Source: Salisaeta longa DSM 21114 (lineage in GTDB: Bacteria; Bacteroidota; Rhodothermia; Rhodothermales; Salinibacteraceae). Taken from it: a DNA stretch of 64,000 bases. A program made the position numbers and the translations under genes. The stretch covers positions 1,758,005 through 1,822,004 of the forward strand of contig NZ_ATTH01000001.1 in the NCBI RefSeq assembly GCF_000419585.1, given 5' to 3'. The notes below the pieces were generated by a model. That model did no database searches and had not been told where the DNA came from. It worked only from the letters and a program-made list of their open reading frames with translations. Of this stretch, positions 27,522 through 35,206 are shown one piece after another (the first letter of the stretch is position 1; each line of letters opens with the position of its first letter).

Positions 27522-28651
27522 ACACGAGCAGGGTAACGAGGGAGCAAATCAGTAGCAGTTGCAAGCGCGGCCCGCCGGTGCGTTCCTTGGCTGCGATCTC
27601 CCTGGACGGAGGAGGTCGCCCCATTGCGGAGTTTGCCCCTCCGGGATGACCTAAAGGCCTCACCACAGGCATGACCTAAAGGCTCCCACGCTCCCACTGG
27701 TCGCTCGCAATGACAACACGGGTTGATGGCAATAGTGCAGTGTCGATGGTTCAATCGGCTGTTCGGGCCGCTTTGCGCAACTGCACGCTCAACGTACGAC
27801 AAAGCGATCCTCTCCTTGTCATCGCGAGGACTGAGCGGAGTGAAGGACGTGGCGATCTCCATGTACGAACAAGAACGCTCGGTTGCGGAGATTGCCTTTT
27901 CGGGACGACCTGAAGGCCCTAATTTTTATTCGTTACGCTATTGCCAAACTGCGGAGATTGCCGCGCTCACTGCGTTCGCTCGCAATGACAACGTTGGTTG
28001 ATGGCAAGAACGATTCGTTAATGGTTCAGATGATCGTTCGGGCCCGGGTTGCTCTACTGCACGCTCAACGAACGACAAAGCAATCCGCTCCTTGTCATCG
28101 CGAGGAATGAGCGCAAGCGAATGACGTGGCGATCTCCATGTACGAACAAGAACGCTCGGTTGCGGAGATTGCCTTTTCGGGACGACCTGAAGGCCCCAAT
28201 TTTTACTCGTTACGCTATTGCCAAACTGCGGAGATTGCACCACAGGCATGACCTAAAGGCCCCCGCGCTCACTGCGTTCGCTCGCAATGACAACGTTGGT
28301 TGATGGCAAGAACGATTCGTTAATGGTTCAGATGATCGTTCGGGCCCGGGTTGCTCTACTGCACGCTCAACGAACGACAAAGCAATCCGCTCCTTGTCAT
28401 CGCGAGGACTGAACGAAGTGAAGGACGTGGCGATCTCCATGTACGGGCAGAAACGCCCTGTTGCGGAGATTGCCACACAAGACAACGCAATCCCCCGACC
28501 GGGTCAGTGTGAATGAGCGGGCTGGTCGGCGTCACGCGTCGGTGGCGTGTAGGCGGTGGCCATCTGGGTACTCGAAAAGGATTTCGCCGGTCGGGCCGAC
28601 GATGCATCCCCCTGTTCGCCTCGCGCTCCGCGGGGGTGTACCGAATAAGAC
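27522..28651. other. repeat-rich intergenic region upstream of murD
   Basis: 1.1 kb without a supportable gene. It contains the tandem repeat array described separately and, at both ends, short variants of the same sequence family (ATGACCTAAAGGCC at 27646-27683). A short minus-strand stretch (about 28532-28606) reads GPTGEILFEYPDGHRLHATD with codon-like bias before a stop; it may be a gene remnant but is too short to claim. Confidence 0.7.
27704..28475. repeat. tandem array of 275-302-bp REP-like units
   Basis: Three direct copies beginning with CTCGCAATGACAAC at 27704, 27979 and 28281 (spacing 275 and 302; the third is partial). 27961-28106 is identical to 28263-28408 (146 bp). 27846-27961 matches 28123-28238 with two mismatches. 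The 302-bp unit differs by an inserted segment, ACCACAGGCATGACCTAAAGGC, also present at 27662-27683. Each unit alternates TTGTCATCGCGAGG...GTGGCGATCTCC with its imperfect reverse complement GGAGATTGCC...CGCTCGCAATGACAA, so neighbouring arms (e.g. 27816-27860 and 27953-27991) can pair over about 40 bp. This sequence type resembles dispersed intergenic REP/MITE repeats known from several phyla (recognition by eye). Confidence 0.9.
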
Positions 28652-29296
28652 TCACCGGGTCGGCCCCATGCCGACGAAAAAGGCATCCGGCTCGGTGAGC
28701 GATCGGAAAAGAGCCTCTGCGATCGTGCGTCCGCCTTGGGCGTTCGGCTCAATCTGCAAGGTGAAGTCCGAGGGCTCGGTGCACACGCGCCGCAGGTCGA
28801 TAACGGGGCACTTATAATCGATCGCGGCCTGGATGGTGCGGTCGTTCCAAAGCCGAAGCGCCGTAGACACAATCGCCTGGCGTGGGCCCCTGCCCCCCGC
28901 CGCCTCGGGAAAATTCCCGTTGTACACGGCGCACACCGTCACCGGCAGGCCCGTGGCCACTACCTTCTGAAGAGCCGATCGGTAGGCTGCGTCAAACCGC
29001 TCCGTTGCCTCGTGCAGCACAGACAGCGCCTCCCCAACCGTGCGTGCCGACTGACTGAGAAGACCGATGTCCGTTACCGCATCATTGCCGCCAACACTGA
29101 GAACGATGTGGGTCGCTTCCGGGGGGCAGGTGTCCAGTTGATACGGGATGTCGCGGACCTTTGCACCGTCCACAGCCACGAGCGACGCCCGATGGGCTTC
29201 CGGAAGCAGATCATTCAGATGATCGGTGACGGACGGCGCACCGCTGGTGTATGCCTTGTTGTCGAGGGTGGAATCGCCGAGAAGTGCAATATGCAT
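28652..29296 (-). CDS. SGNH/GDSL-type hydrolase
   Basis: 214-residue predicted esterase-like protein without a signal peptide. Block I IALLGDSTLDN carries the nucleophile Ser near residue 9. Block III SVGGNDAVTD (oxyanion Asn) is present, as is the Gly region DGAKVRDI. The last block, usually D-x-x-H, reads SDFTLQIEPNAQGG here: the Asp is present, but the catalytic His is replaced by Glu or shifted. The protein may use another base or be a divergent subgroup. The start at 29296 puts GDS close to the N-terminus as usual. Its substrate is unknown. Confidence 0.78.
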   Translation of the reverse strand: MHIALLGDSTLDNKAYTSGAPSVTDHLNDLLPEAHRASLVAVDGAKVRDIPYQLDTCPPEATHIVLSVGGNDAVTDIGLLSQSARTVGEALSVLHEATERFDAAYRSALQKVVATGLPVTVCAVYNGNFPEAAGGRGPRQAIVSTALRLWNDRTIQAAIDYKCPVIDLRRVCTEPSDFTLQIEPNAQGGRTIAEALFRSLTEPDAFFVGMGPTR

Positions 29297-29366
29297 GGAT
29301 TGCGGGTGTTTGTGAGGATGACGGATGAATCGCGGCACTCACGATGAGGACAACGAGGTGCTCTCG

Positions 29367-29615
29367 TCACGATCTGTTCCCGAATCGGAGGGTCTTCCTG
29401 AGCCACCGATCCAGCGGATTGGGATCTGTGCAGGCCGCATGCCACGCGCCGAACGTCATCGCGCGTCCTTCGTGGAGGTCGAGGTCTCCGTTGGGCATGC
29501 GGACGAAACGGCGCTTCTGGGCTTCCTTCTTGACACGGTTCATGGCCGCAGGAGAACTGTAGGAAAAATCGTATCGCGATGTATATGTACGAACGGCGCC
29601 AGATGCATCGGACAT
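29367..29615 (-). CDS. small hypothetical protein
   Basis: 82 residues, soluble and basic, with sequence TYTSRYDFSYSSPAAMNRVK at 10-29 and MPNGDLDLHEGRAMTFGAW in the middle. Composition looks protein-like and a plain ATG starts it, but I recognise no family and no strong ribosome-binding site. It sits in a gene-poor stretch between the SGNH hydrolase and the T9SS protein on the same strand. Confidence 0.45.
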   Translation of the reverse strand: MSDASGAVRTYTSRYDFSYSSPAAMNRVKKEAQKRRFVRMPNGDLDLHEGRAMTFGAWHAACTDPNPLDRWLRKTLRFGNRS

Positions 29616-29845
29616 GAGATGTCTGATGCGTGGGGCGTCCTGTAGCAGCGCCCCTTACGGTGCCACGCCCACGTGGCCAAACGTATCCGTCTCCGCGAAC
29701 CACAACCCCGACCGGCCACTCGGGCCCGCCGGGGGATGGGTGCTTCGGTGCAGTGTGCAGGCGTGCAACGTTGCCGCTAGGACGCTGCTGCGCCGCACGG
29801 TTGTGCTTGGGCGGCGGCTACAGCCTCCTGAGCTACTGAAACAAG

Positions 29846-31630
29846 TTACTGCACCACCGTCAGGCGCTGCGTGGTGGCCACGCCGTTGCCTGTCATCCGC
29901 AGCAGGTACAGCCCGCTGGCTAGCCCGCCAGTTTCCACCTGCACGCGCTGCGTCTGCTCCGCGGGCGGCGTGCCGCGGTACACCGTGCGTACCTTCTGCC
30001 CGAGCGTGTTGTAGAGCGTCACGGTCACCTCGCCCTTCTGCTTCACCGCAAACTCCACGGTGGCCTGTCGGCGCACCGGGTTCGGGTAGGCCGTGAGCGT
30101 AAACGCCCCGCGCAGCCCAATCTGCACCGTCACCGGGTCGGAGAACGACGCCGTGCCGTCGGTGTCCACCTGCCGGAGGCGGAAGGTGTGCGTGCCGGCG
30201 GTGAGCGCCTCGGTGCGGAAGCGGTAGGTCTGCGGCGCTGTGGTCGTGCCGGCGCCCTCTACGAAGGCCACCTGCTCGAAGGTGCCGCTCGGCGTCTTGC
30301 GCTGCACGGCAAAGCCGGCGTTGTTCGTCTCGCTGGCCGTCTGCCACGACAGCACCGCCTCCTGACCGTCTGCTTCGGCCGTGAAGCTGCTCAGCTCTAC
30401 CGGAAGGGTGTTGTATTGTGTGCTCGATCCGATGGCAAACTGCGAGAAGCTGCTCACCGATGCGCACAAATCAGATCCATCGACGGTGGTGTTGAGCGGT
30501 TGCCACGACTCGCTCGCAAACGTCCGGGTAAGCAGCACTAGTTTCTGAATGTCAGCAACGCCCGGCACGCCGCTCGCGTCGAAACAAACCGCGGCCTGAA
30601 AACCCGACAGCTGGTCGCCAACGTTGAGAATCGTGTAGTACTGATCGTCCCACAGCACATCCGGCTGAATGGACGTCCCATCGCCTGAGGTGGCCGTTTG
30701 CGTAGCGAACGTGCGGTTGTACGGCGGCTGGTTGTACGTAGCAATGGCCAGCGTGCCGCCCGCGCTACTTCCGGCGGTAAAGGTAACCGAGACCCGGTTG
30801 TCGCTGGCCATAGGCCCGGTAGCCCCCGCCGCCACCGGCGCTTCAAAGAAATCGTCCGACGCGGCCACAAACGACACAACATAGGTGCCGTCGCCCTGCC
30901 CCTCAAGCGTCGCCACGGTAAACCCAAGCGAGGGACTGATAAACTCGTAATCAGTGGTCGGAAACACCGTACCATTTACGCGGCGGACGCGCATCACCTC
31001 GTACGTGCCGGCGGGCGTACGGATCGTCCCATAGCCTTCCACTTCTCCAGAGATCGCCACTGCCCCTCCATTGGTTTCATCGCTCCAGGTCGTTGGCGAG
31101 GGGCTGTACCGAAGCGGCGTCTTGTACTGCAAGAGCGGCGGATCGAAGGGATTGGAAAACTGTCCGCTGGATGTCACGAATACACCGCCGTAGCTGTTGT
31201 CGCCAGCGTCTGGCCCCGACGTCTTGATGTCGTGGTACGAATACACCGTGCCGGAGGCTTGCCCGCTCGGATCCTCCAGGATGAGAGCAAACGCGTGCGG
31301 GGCCTGCGAGAAATAGGAGTCGTTGGCGCCCAGCCATCCAAGCGCCTGCGCCTCGGCGATCGTTCGGTAACGAATGATACCTTGTCCCTGCAAGTCGTAC
31401 AGGAGCGCGCGCAAATCGTACGTTGCATTGGCTCCGGTAGCATCAAGGGCGGCCTGCAAATCGGGGGTCGTCGTGGGATCAAGCGCCGACGTCACAAACA
31501 CCTGCGCCGCATCGTTTGTCCCAATCAAATTCAGCAGGTCCTGGGACGTAATTTCAGTAACTTGCCCTTGCGCGGGCTGCATAAGCAGCGTTAAAGCGGC
31601 AAAGCATCCAAGGAGTATTCGTTGAAGCAT
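29846..31630 (-). CDS. secreted protein with T9SS type A sorting domain
   Basis: 594-residue exported protein. The signal peptide MLQRILLGCFAALTLLMQPA is followed by an unrecognised N-terminal region (about 25-430). A fibronectin-III-like segment follows (LPVELSSFTAEADGQEAVLS, about 435-520; NNAGFAVQRK is the usual motif). A Por secretion C-terminal domain (about 525-594) starts FTLTAYPNPVRRQATVEF and contains VTLYNTLGQKVRTVY and LASGLYLLRM. T9SS moves such proteins across the outer membrane and usually anchors or releases them. The ATG at 31630 is fixed by the signal peptide. Divergent from the siderophore receptor. Confidence 0.9.
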   Translation of the reverse strand: MLQRILLGCFAALTLLMQPAQGQVTEITSQDLLNLIGTNDAAQVFVTSALDPTTTPDLQAALDATGANATYDLRALLYDLQGQGIIRYRTIAEAQALGWLGANDSYFSQAPHAFALILEDPSGQASGTVYSYHDIKTSGPDAGDNSYGGVFVTSSGQFSNPFDPPLLQYKTPLRYSPSPTTWSDETNGGAVAISGEVEGYGTIRTPAGTYEVMRVRRVNGTVFPTTDYEFISPSLGFTVATLEGQGDGTYVVSFVAASDDFFEAPVAAGATGPMASDNRVSVTFTAGSSAGGTLAIATYNQPPYNRTFATQTATSGDGTSIQPDVLWDDQYYTILNVGDQLSGFQAAVCFDASGVPGVADIQKLVLLTRTFASESWQPLNTTVDGSDLCASVSSFSQFAIGSSTQYNTLPVELSSFTAEADGQEAVLSWQTASETNNAGFAVQRKTPSGTFEQVAFVEGAGTTTAPQTYRFRTEALTAGTHTFRLRQVDTDGTASFSDPVTVQIGLRGAFTLTAYPNPVRRQATVEFAVKQKGEVTVTLYNTLGQKVRTVYRGTPPAEQTQRVQVETGGLASGLYLLRMTGNGVATTQRLTVVQ

Positions 31631-32026
31631 GGTTTTGTCCGGTTTTGTGGCGTGCGTTCGCAGATGGCAAAACATCCGATAAGATGACAAGGCGGCTGAT
31701 ACTTAAAGTAGCGCCACTTCCCCGTTACACCGGTCATCTTGGGCTTATCTTTTTGTCTCCAGCGCTTGCCCGCCTCCCGCAACGCCCGCACAAGATCCGG
31801 GCATTCATGCAACATTGACGCGCAAACGCCGGACGCGCCCTTGCAACTCCTTGCCCTGGCGCTTAGCGTTACATTGCTATCTGTAAGCAGTCTAAATAAG
31901 GGAAAAGTTGTGGCGCAGCAGCGCACCGTGCGCGGCCCCGCCCCGCACGTAAAGCGTGTGTACGAATGCCCTCGGCTGCTCGCAGCACGCCGTACTCACT
32001 TTGACGCAACACGGACCAACGACTTG
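31631..32026. other. divergent promoter region before siderophore receptor
   Basis: 396 bp between a T9SS protein gene and a TonB receptor gene. It carries the motif at 31889-31900 that recurs before the second receptor. The receptor frame stays open upstream to 31739, but that extension lacks a signal peptide. Confidence 0.55.
31889..31900 (+). promoter_or_regulatory. motif shared by the two iron/heme operons
   Basis: AGTCTAAATAAG, 127 bp before the receptor ATG. The same 12-mer recurs at 36925-36936 before the second TonB receptor, and each copy is preceded by GCTATCT. It could be a -10 region or an iron-regulator site; it is AT-rich in GC-rich surroundings. Confidence 0.4.
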
Positions 32027-34450
32027 ATGATGATGCCGTCTTTTAGTACTCGCTGGTACCGCGCACTGGGCGCTTTGCTCATGGTGTGCATCGTGGCCGC
32101 CCCCACCACCGGTTTTGCGCAATCGCAAGAGGCCGTTGTTAAGGGAACGGTACAAACCGCCAATGGCGACCCGGCGCCGGGCGTGAACGTCCGGCTGAAG
32201 GGCACCCGGCTGGGGAGCACCTCCGACCGCCAGGGCCGCTACCGCATCGACGACGTGCCGGCAGGGACCTACACGCTGGTGGTTTCTTACGTGGGCCTCG
32301 AAACGCAACGCCGCACGATTCGCGCGGCCGCCGGTGCAACCGTTACCGTACCTTCCATCACCCTGGAGGAGACCACCCGGCAGCTTGAGGAGCTGGTGGT
32401 GCGGGGCATGCAGCGCAACATCTTCAGCGTAGACCAGAGCGTGCACGTCGCCAAGCTGCCCTTGCAGCGCATCGACAACCCGCAAGTGTACAACGCGATC
32501 TCCAACGAGCTGCTAGACAGCCAGGTCGTCACCACCCTCGAGGGCGCCCTCACAAACGCACCCGGCGTGTTTAAGCTGTGGGAATCGACGGGCCGCCAAG
32601 ATGGCTCGGGCTACTACTCCATTCGCGGCTTTTCCACCCAACCCACCATGCAAAATGGACTGCCGGCCCTCACCAACGGCTCGCCCGACCCGGTGAATGT
32701 AGAACGCATCGAAATCATCAAAGGCCCCTCGGCCACGCTGTACGGCAGCAGTCAAATCTCGTACGGCGGACTCATCAACGTCGTCACCGAGAAGCCCTAT
32801 GAGGACTTTGGCGGCGAGGTTGGATACACAACCGGTAGCTTTGGACTGCAGCGCGTAACGGCCGATGTAAACACGCCGCTTGGCAATGAAGACTTGCTGC
32901 TCCGCGTAAATGGCGCCTTTGACAGCCGCGAGAGTTTTCAGGATGCCGGCTTCTCGCGCTCGGTCTTTCTTGCACCGTCGCTCAGCTACGACGCCACCGA
33001 CCGGCTCTCCTTCCGGCTCGACGCGTCGTACTACACGAGCGAGCACACCAACCCCACAATGCTGTTCATGAATCGCTCGGTGCCGCTTGAGGCCAACACC
33101 GTTGAGGAGCTGGGCTACAATCCCAACAACTCACTGACGGACAACGACCTTACGATTAGCACCCCTACGATTAGCATGCAGGGGCAGGCTCGCTACGAAA
33201 TCTCCGAACAGTGGACCTCGCAAACAGCCCTGTCGCGCAGCGTGAGCACGTCCGACGGCTATTACTCGTATCTGTGGGACATGGCCTCGAATACCGATAC
33301 GTTCACGCGGTACATCAGCGATCAGAACGCAACCACCACGGCCACCGACATCCAGCAAAACTTCAATGGACAGTTTGAGGTGCTGGGCACGCAGCACAAG
33401 ATGGTGGTGGGGCTCGATTATTTTCAGGAACGCCTTGTAAGCAACAGCTCGGGGTACGTGGGCTTCGATACCGTCACGCTGGGCACGCCCGCCGCCGGGC
33501 TCTCCAGCCAGGCCGTAGATGAAGCCCTTGCGCAGGCCGCTAGCACCAACAGCGTAAGCGCGCAAGAAACGTACAGCGCCTATGCCTCGGATGTGATTCA
33601 ATTTATCCCGCAGGTGTCGTTTATGGCCAGCCTGCGCGTGGACTACTTCGACCAGCAAGGCGTGCAATCCTCGCCCGATGACAACTTTACGCAGACGGCG
33701 CTTTCCCCTAAGTTTGGCCTGGTGATCCAGCCCCTCGTTGATCGGCTGTCGCTGTTTGCAAACTACATGAACGGCTTTAGCAACGTGGCCCCGCGCACCC
33801 AAGGCGATGGCAGCATCCGTGCGTTTGCGCCGGAGCAGGCCAACCAGTGGGAAACCGGCATTAAGGCCGACCTGTGGTCCGACCGGCTGACGGCCACCGT
33901 GAGCTACTACGACATCACGGTGTCGAACGTGGTGCGGCAAGACCCCACCCGCCCGAACTTCTTCGTGCAGGATGGAAAAATCACGAGCCGCGGGATTGAG
34001 ACGAGCCTCAGCGCTTCGCCGCTGCCCGGCCTGGAACTCATTGCCGGATACAGCTACAACCAGAGCGAAACGGTAAACACGGCGCCCGACTTCGAGGGCG
34101 ATCGTCCGGTGGATGAATTTGTGGGCCTACGCCCCGAAGAAGCCGGCCCGAAGCACCTGGCCAACGTGTGGGCACGCTATCGCGTCCGCGACGGACTGCT
34201 GAAGGGCGTTGGGATTGGCCTGGGCGGCAACTACGCGAGCGAAAACGTGGTGCTGAATCGGCAAAGCACCGGCCGCTTCGTGCTCGACTCGTTCACCGTG
34301 CTGAATGCCGCGCTGTCGTACACCACCGCCCGCTACCGTCTTAGCCTGAAGGTGGATAACCTGACGGACGAAACGTACTACCGCGGCTGGACCACGATCA
34401 ATCCGCAGGCGCCGCGAAGCATTCGCGCTGCGTTTACCTACAAGTTCTAA
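32027..34450 (+). CDS. TonB-dependent siderophore receptor
   Basis: Outer-membrane gated channel of about 807 residues. After the signal peptide (RALGALLMVCIVAAPTTGFA) comes a carboxypeptidase-regulatory-like domain (about 38-115: VVKGTVQTANGDPAPGVNVR, GRYRIDDVPAGTYTLVV), frequent in Bacteroidota receptors. The plug domain includes SIRGFSTQPTMQNGL and VERIEIIKGPSATLYGSSQI. The barrel ends NPQAPRSIRAAFTYKF, with a terminal Phe. The pattern fits the ferric-siderophore class (FhuA/FoxA type). It heads an operon with DUF3325/DUF3649/PepSY genes that usually accompany such receptors. The start is the first of three adjacent ATG codons. Confidence 0.92.
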   Translation: MMMPSFSTRWYRALGALLMVCIVAAPTTGFAQSQEAVVKGTVQTANGDPAPGVNVRLKGTRLGSTSDRQGRYRIDDVPAGTYTLVVSYVGLETQRRTIRAAAGATVTVPSITLEETTRQLEELVVRGMQRNIFSVDQSVHVAKLPLQRIDNPQVYNAISNELLDSQVVTTLEGALTNAPGVFKLWESTGRQDGSGYYSIRGFSTQPTMQNGLPALTNGSPDPVNVERIEIIKGPSATLYGSSQISYGGLINVVTEKPYEDFGGEVGYTTGSFGLQRVTADVNTPLGNEDLLLRVNGAFDSRESFQDAGFSRSVFLAPSLSYDATDRLSFRLDASYYTSEHTNPTMLFMNRSVPLEANTVEELGYNPNNSLTDNDLTISTPTISMQGQARYEISEQWTSQTALSRSVSTSDGYYSYLWDMASNTDTFTRYISDQNATTTATDIQQNFNGQFEVLGTQHKMVVGLDYFQERLVSNSSGYVGFDTVTLGTPAAGLSSQAVDEALAQAASTNSVSAQETYSAYASDVIQFIPQVSFMASLRVDYFDQQGVQSSPDDNFTQTALSPKFGLVIQPLVDRLSLFANYMNGFSNVAPRTQGDGSIRAFAPEQANQWETGIKADLWSDRLTATVSYYDITVSNVVRQDPTRPNFFVQDGKITSRGIETSLSASPLPGLELIAGYSYNQSETVNTAPDFEGDRPVDEFVGLRPEEAGPKHLANVWARYRVRDGLLKGVGIGLGGNYASENVVLNRQSTGRFVLDSFTVLNAALSYTTARYRLSLKVDNLTDETYYRGWTTINPQAPRSIRAAFTYKF

Positions 34451-34480
34451 AGACACACACCACCTCAAGTGGACCGGTGA

Positions 34481-34520
34481 CGCGGCGGAGGGCGGTCGGT
34501 TAAGCCGCTGCTCCGTCGCG
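34481..34520 (+). terminator. hairpin after siderophore receptor, possible attenuator
   Basis: 10-bp stem CGCGGCGGAG/CTCCGTCGCG with one G-T pair and a 20-nt loop, followed by CTTTG only. It may partly terminate transcription between the receptor and the small downstream genes, lowering their expression. Confidence 0.35.
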
Positions 34521-34575
34521 CTTTGTGCCGTGTCCACAGGTGGCGAACCCGTTGATTCTTGCCTTCCCTTCGTCC

Positions 34576-34902
34576 ATGATTTTTGCCGTGGCTCTCATCT
34601 ACGTTGGCACGGCGCTGTGGTATGCGGCGTCCCCCGCGACGCCCGCGCAGCTACAACCGGCGCGCCTCCACCCGTCGCCTGCGCTGTTGCGCAGCGGCGG
34701 CAGCCTCGCCCTGGCGCTGGGGGTGGGAAGCGCCGTAGCCACCGCGCCCTACGGAACGGCCGTGCTCGTCTGCGCCGCCGGCTTCATGGCCGCCGCCTCG
34801 CTGTTGGTCATCGCCGCGCCGCTGCTTCGCCGCTTCCTTCCACTGTCCAGCGGACTTGCGGCTGCGGTCGCGGTGGCCGCCTTCGTGGCACGCTGGCTCT
34901 AA
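34576..34902 (+). CDS. small membrane protein, DUF3325-like (iron uptake locus)
   Basis: 108 residues with three or four hydrophobic segments and a conserved-looking RSGGSLALALGVGSAV. By length, topology and position between a siderophore receptor and a PepSY protein it matches the DUF3325-type small protein of such loci. Assignment rests mainly on context. Function is unknown; a role in reductive iron release complexes has been proposed for such loci in general. Confidence 0.6.
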   Translation: MIFAVALIYVGTALWYAASPATPAQLQPARLHPSPALLRSGGSLALALGVGSAVATAPYGTAVLVCAAGFMAAASLLVIAAPLLRRFLPLSSGLAAAVAVAAFVARWL

Positions 34903-34918
34903 CCTGCTACCTGTGCTT

Positions 34919-35200
34919 ATGAAGTACGACTGGACGCCGCATGAGGCCTGGAGCACCACGGGCGCCGTGGTGCTTGGCAGCACCGCCGTGTTTGTTGCCT
35001 TCACCCTGTTTTGCACGCTTGCCCTGCCGGTGGCCCGCGCAACCGCCCTCGCCGTTGGTATTTTGGGCGGGCTGCCGCTGTGGGTGGCCGCCATGGCCTA
35101 CGCCCTCTTGTCCGATGGCCCGCTTCGCACCTGGGGCGGGCTCTTGGGCGCCTGCGCGGTGCTGCTCGGCCTTTCTGCCTGCGCTCATTTTCTGCTATAA
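34919..35200 (+). CDS. small membrane protein, DUF3649-like (iron uptake locus)
   Basis: 93 residues with three hydrophobic segments (about 15-35, 42-58 and 68-90). The first carries a pattern typical of small iron-transport-associated proteins (LALPVARATALAVGILGGLP). It lies 16 bp after the previous gene and 6 bp before the PepSY gene, so all three are co-transcribed. Family assignment is by context and pattern. Confidence 0.55.
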   Translation: MKYDWTPHEAWSTTGAVVLGSTAVFVAFTLFCTLALPVARATALAVGILGGLPLWVAAMAYALLSDGPLRTWGGLLGACAVLLGLSACAHFLL

Positions 35201-35206
35201 CCCCCT

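Noticed and set aside
27704-28475. CRISPR array
   Set aside because: Units are 275-302 bp with nearly identical interiors; there are no short repeats with unique spacers, and no cas genes.
28532-28606. Gene remnant reading GPTGEILFEYPDGHRLHATD on the minus strand
   Set aside because: Codon bias looks coding, but 24 residues are not enough, and no start or family can be identified.
31739-32026. N-terminal extension of the siderophore receptor
   Set aside because: It lacks a signal peptide, and a good one begins at the triple ATG at 32027. Kept as a caveat because an in-frame GTG lies at 31910.
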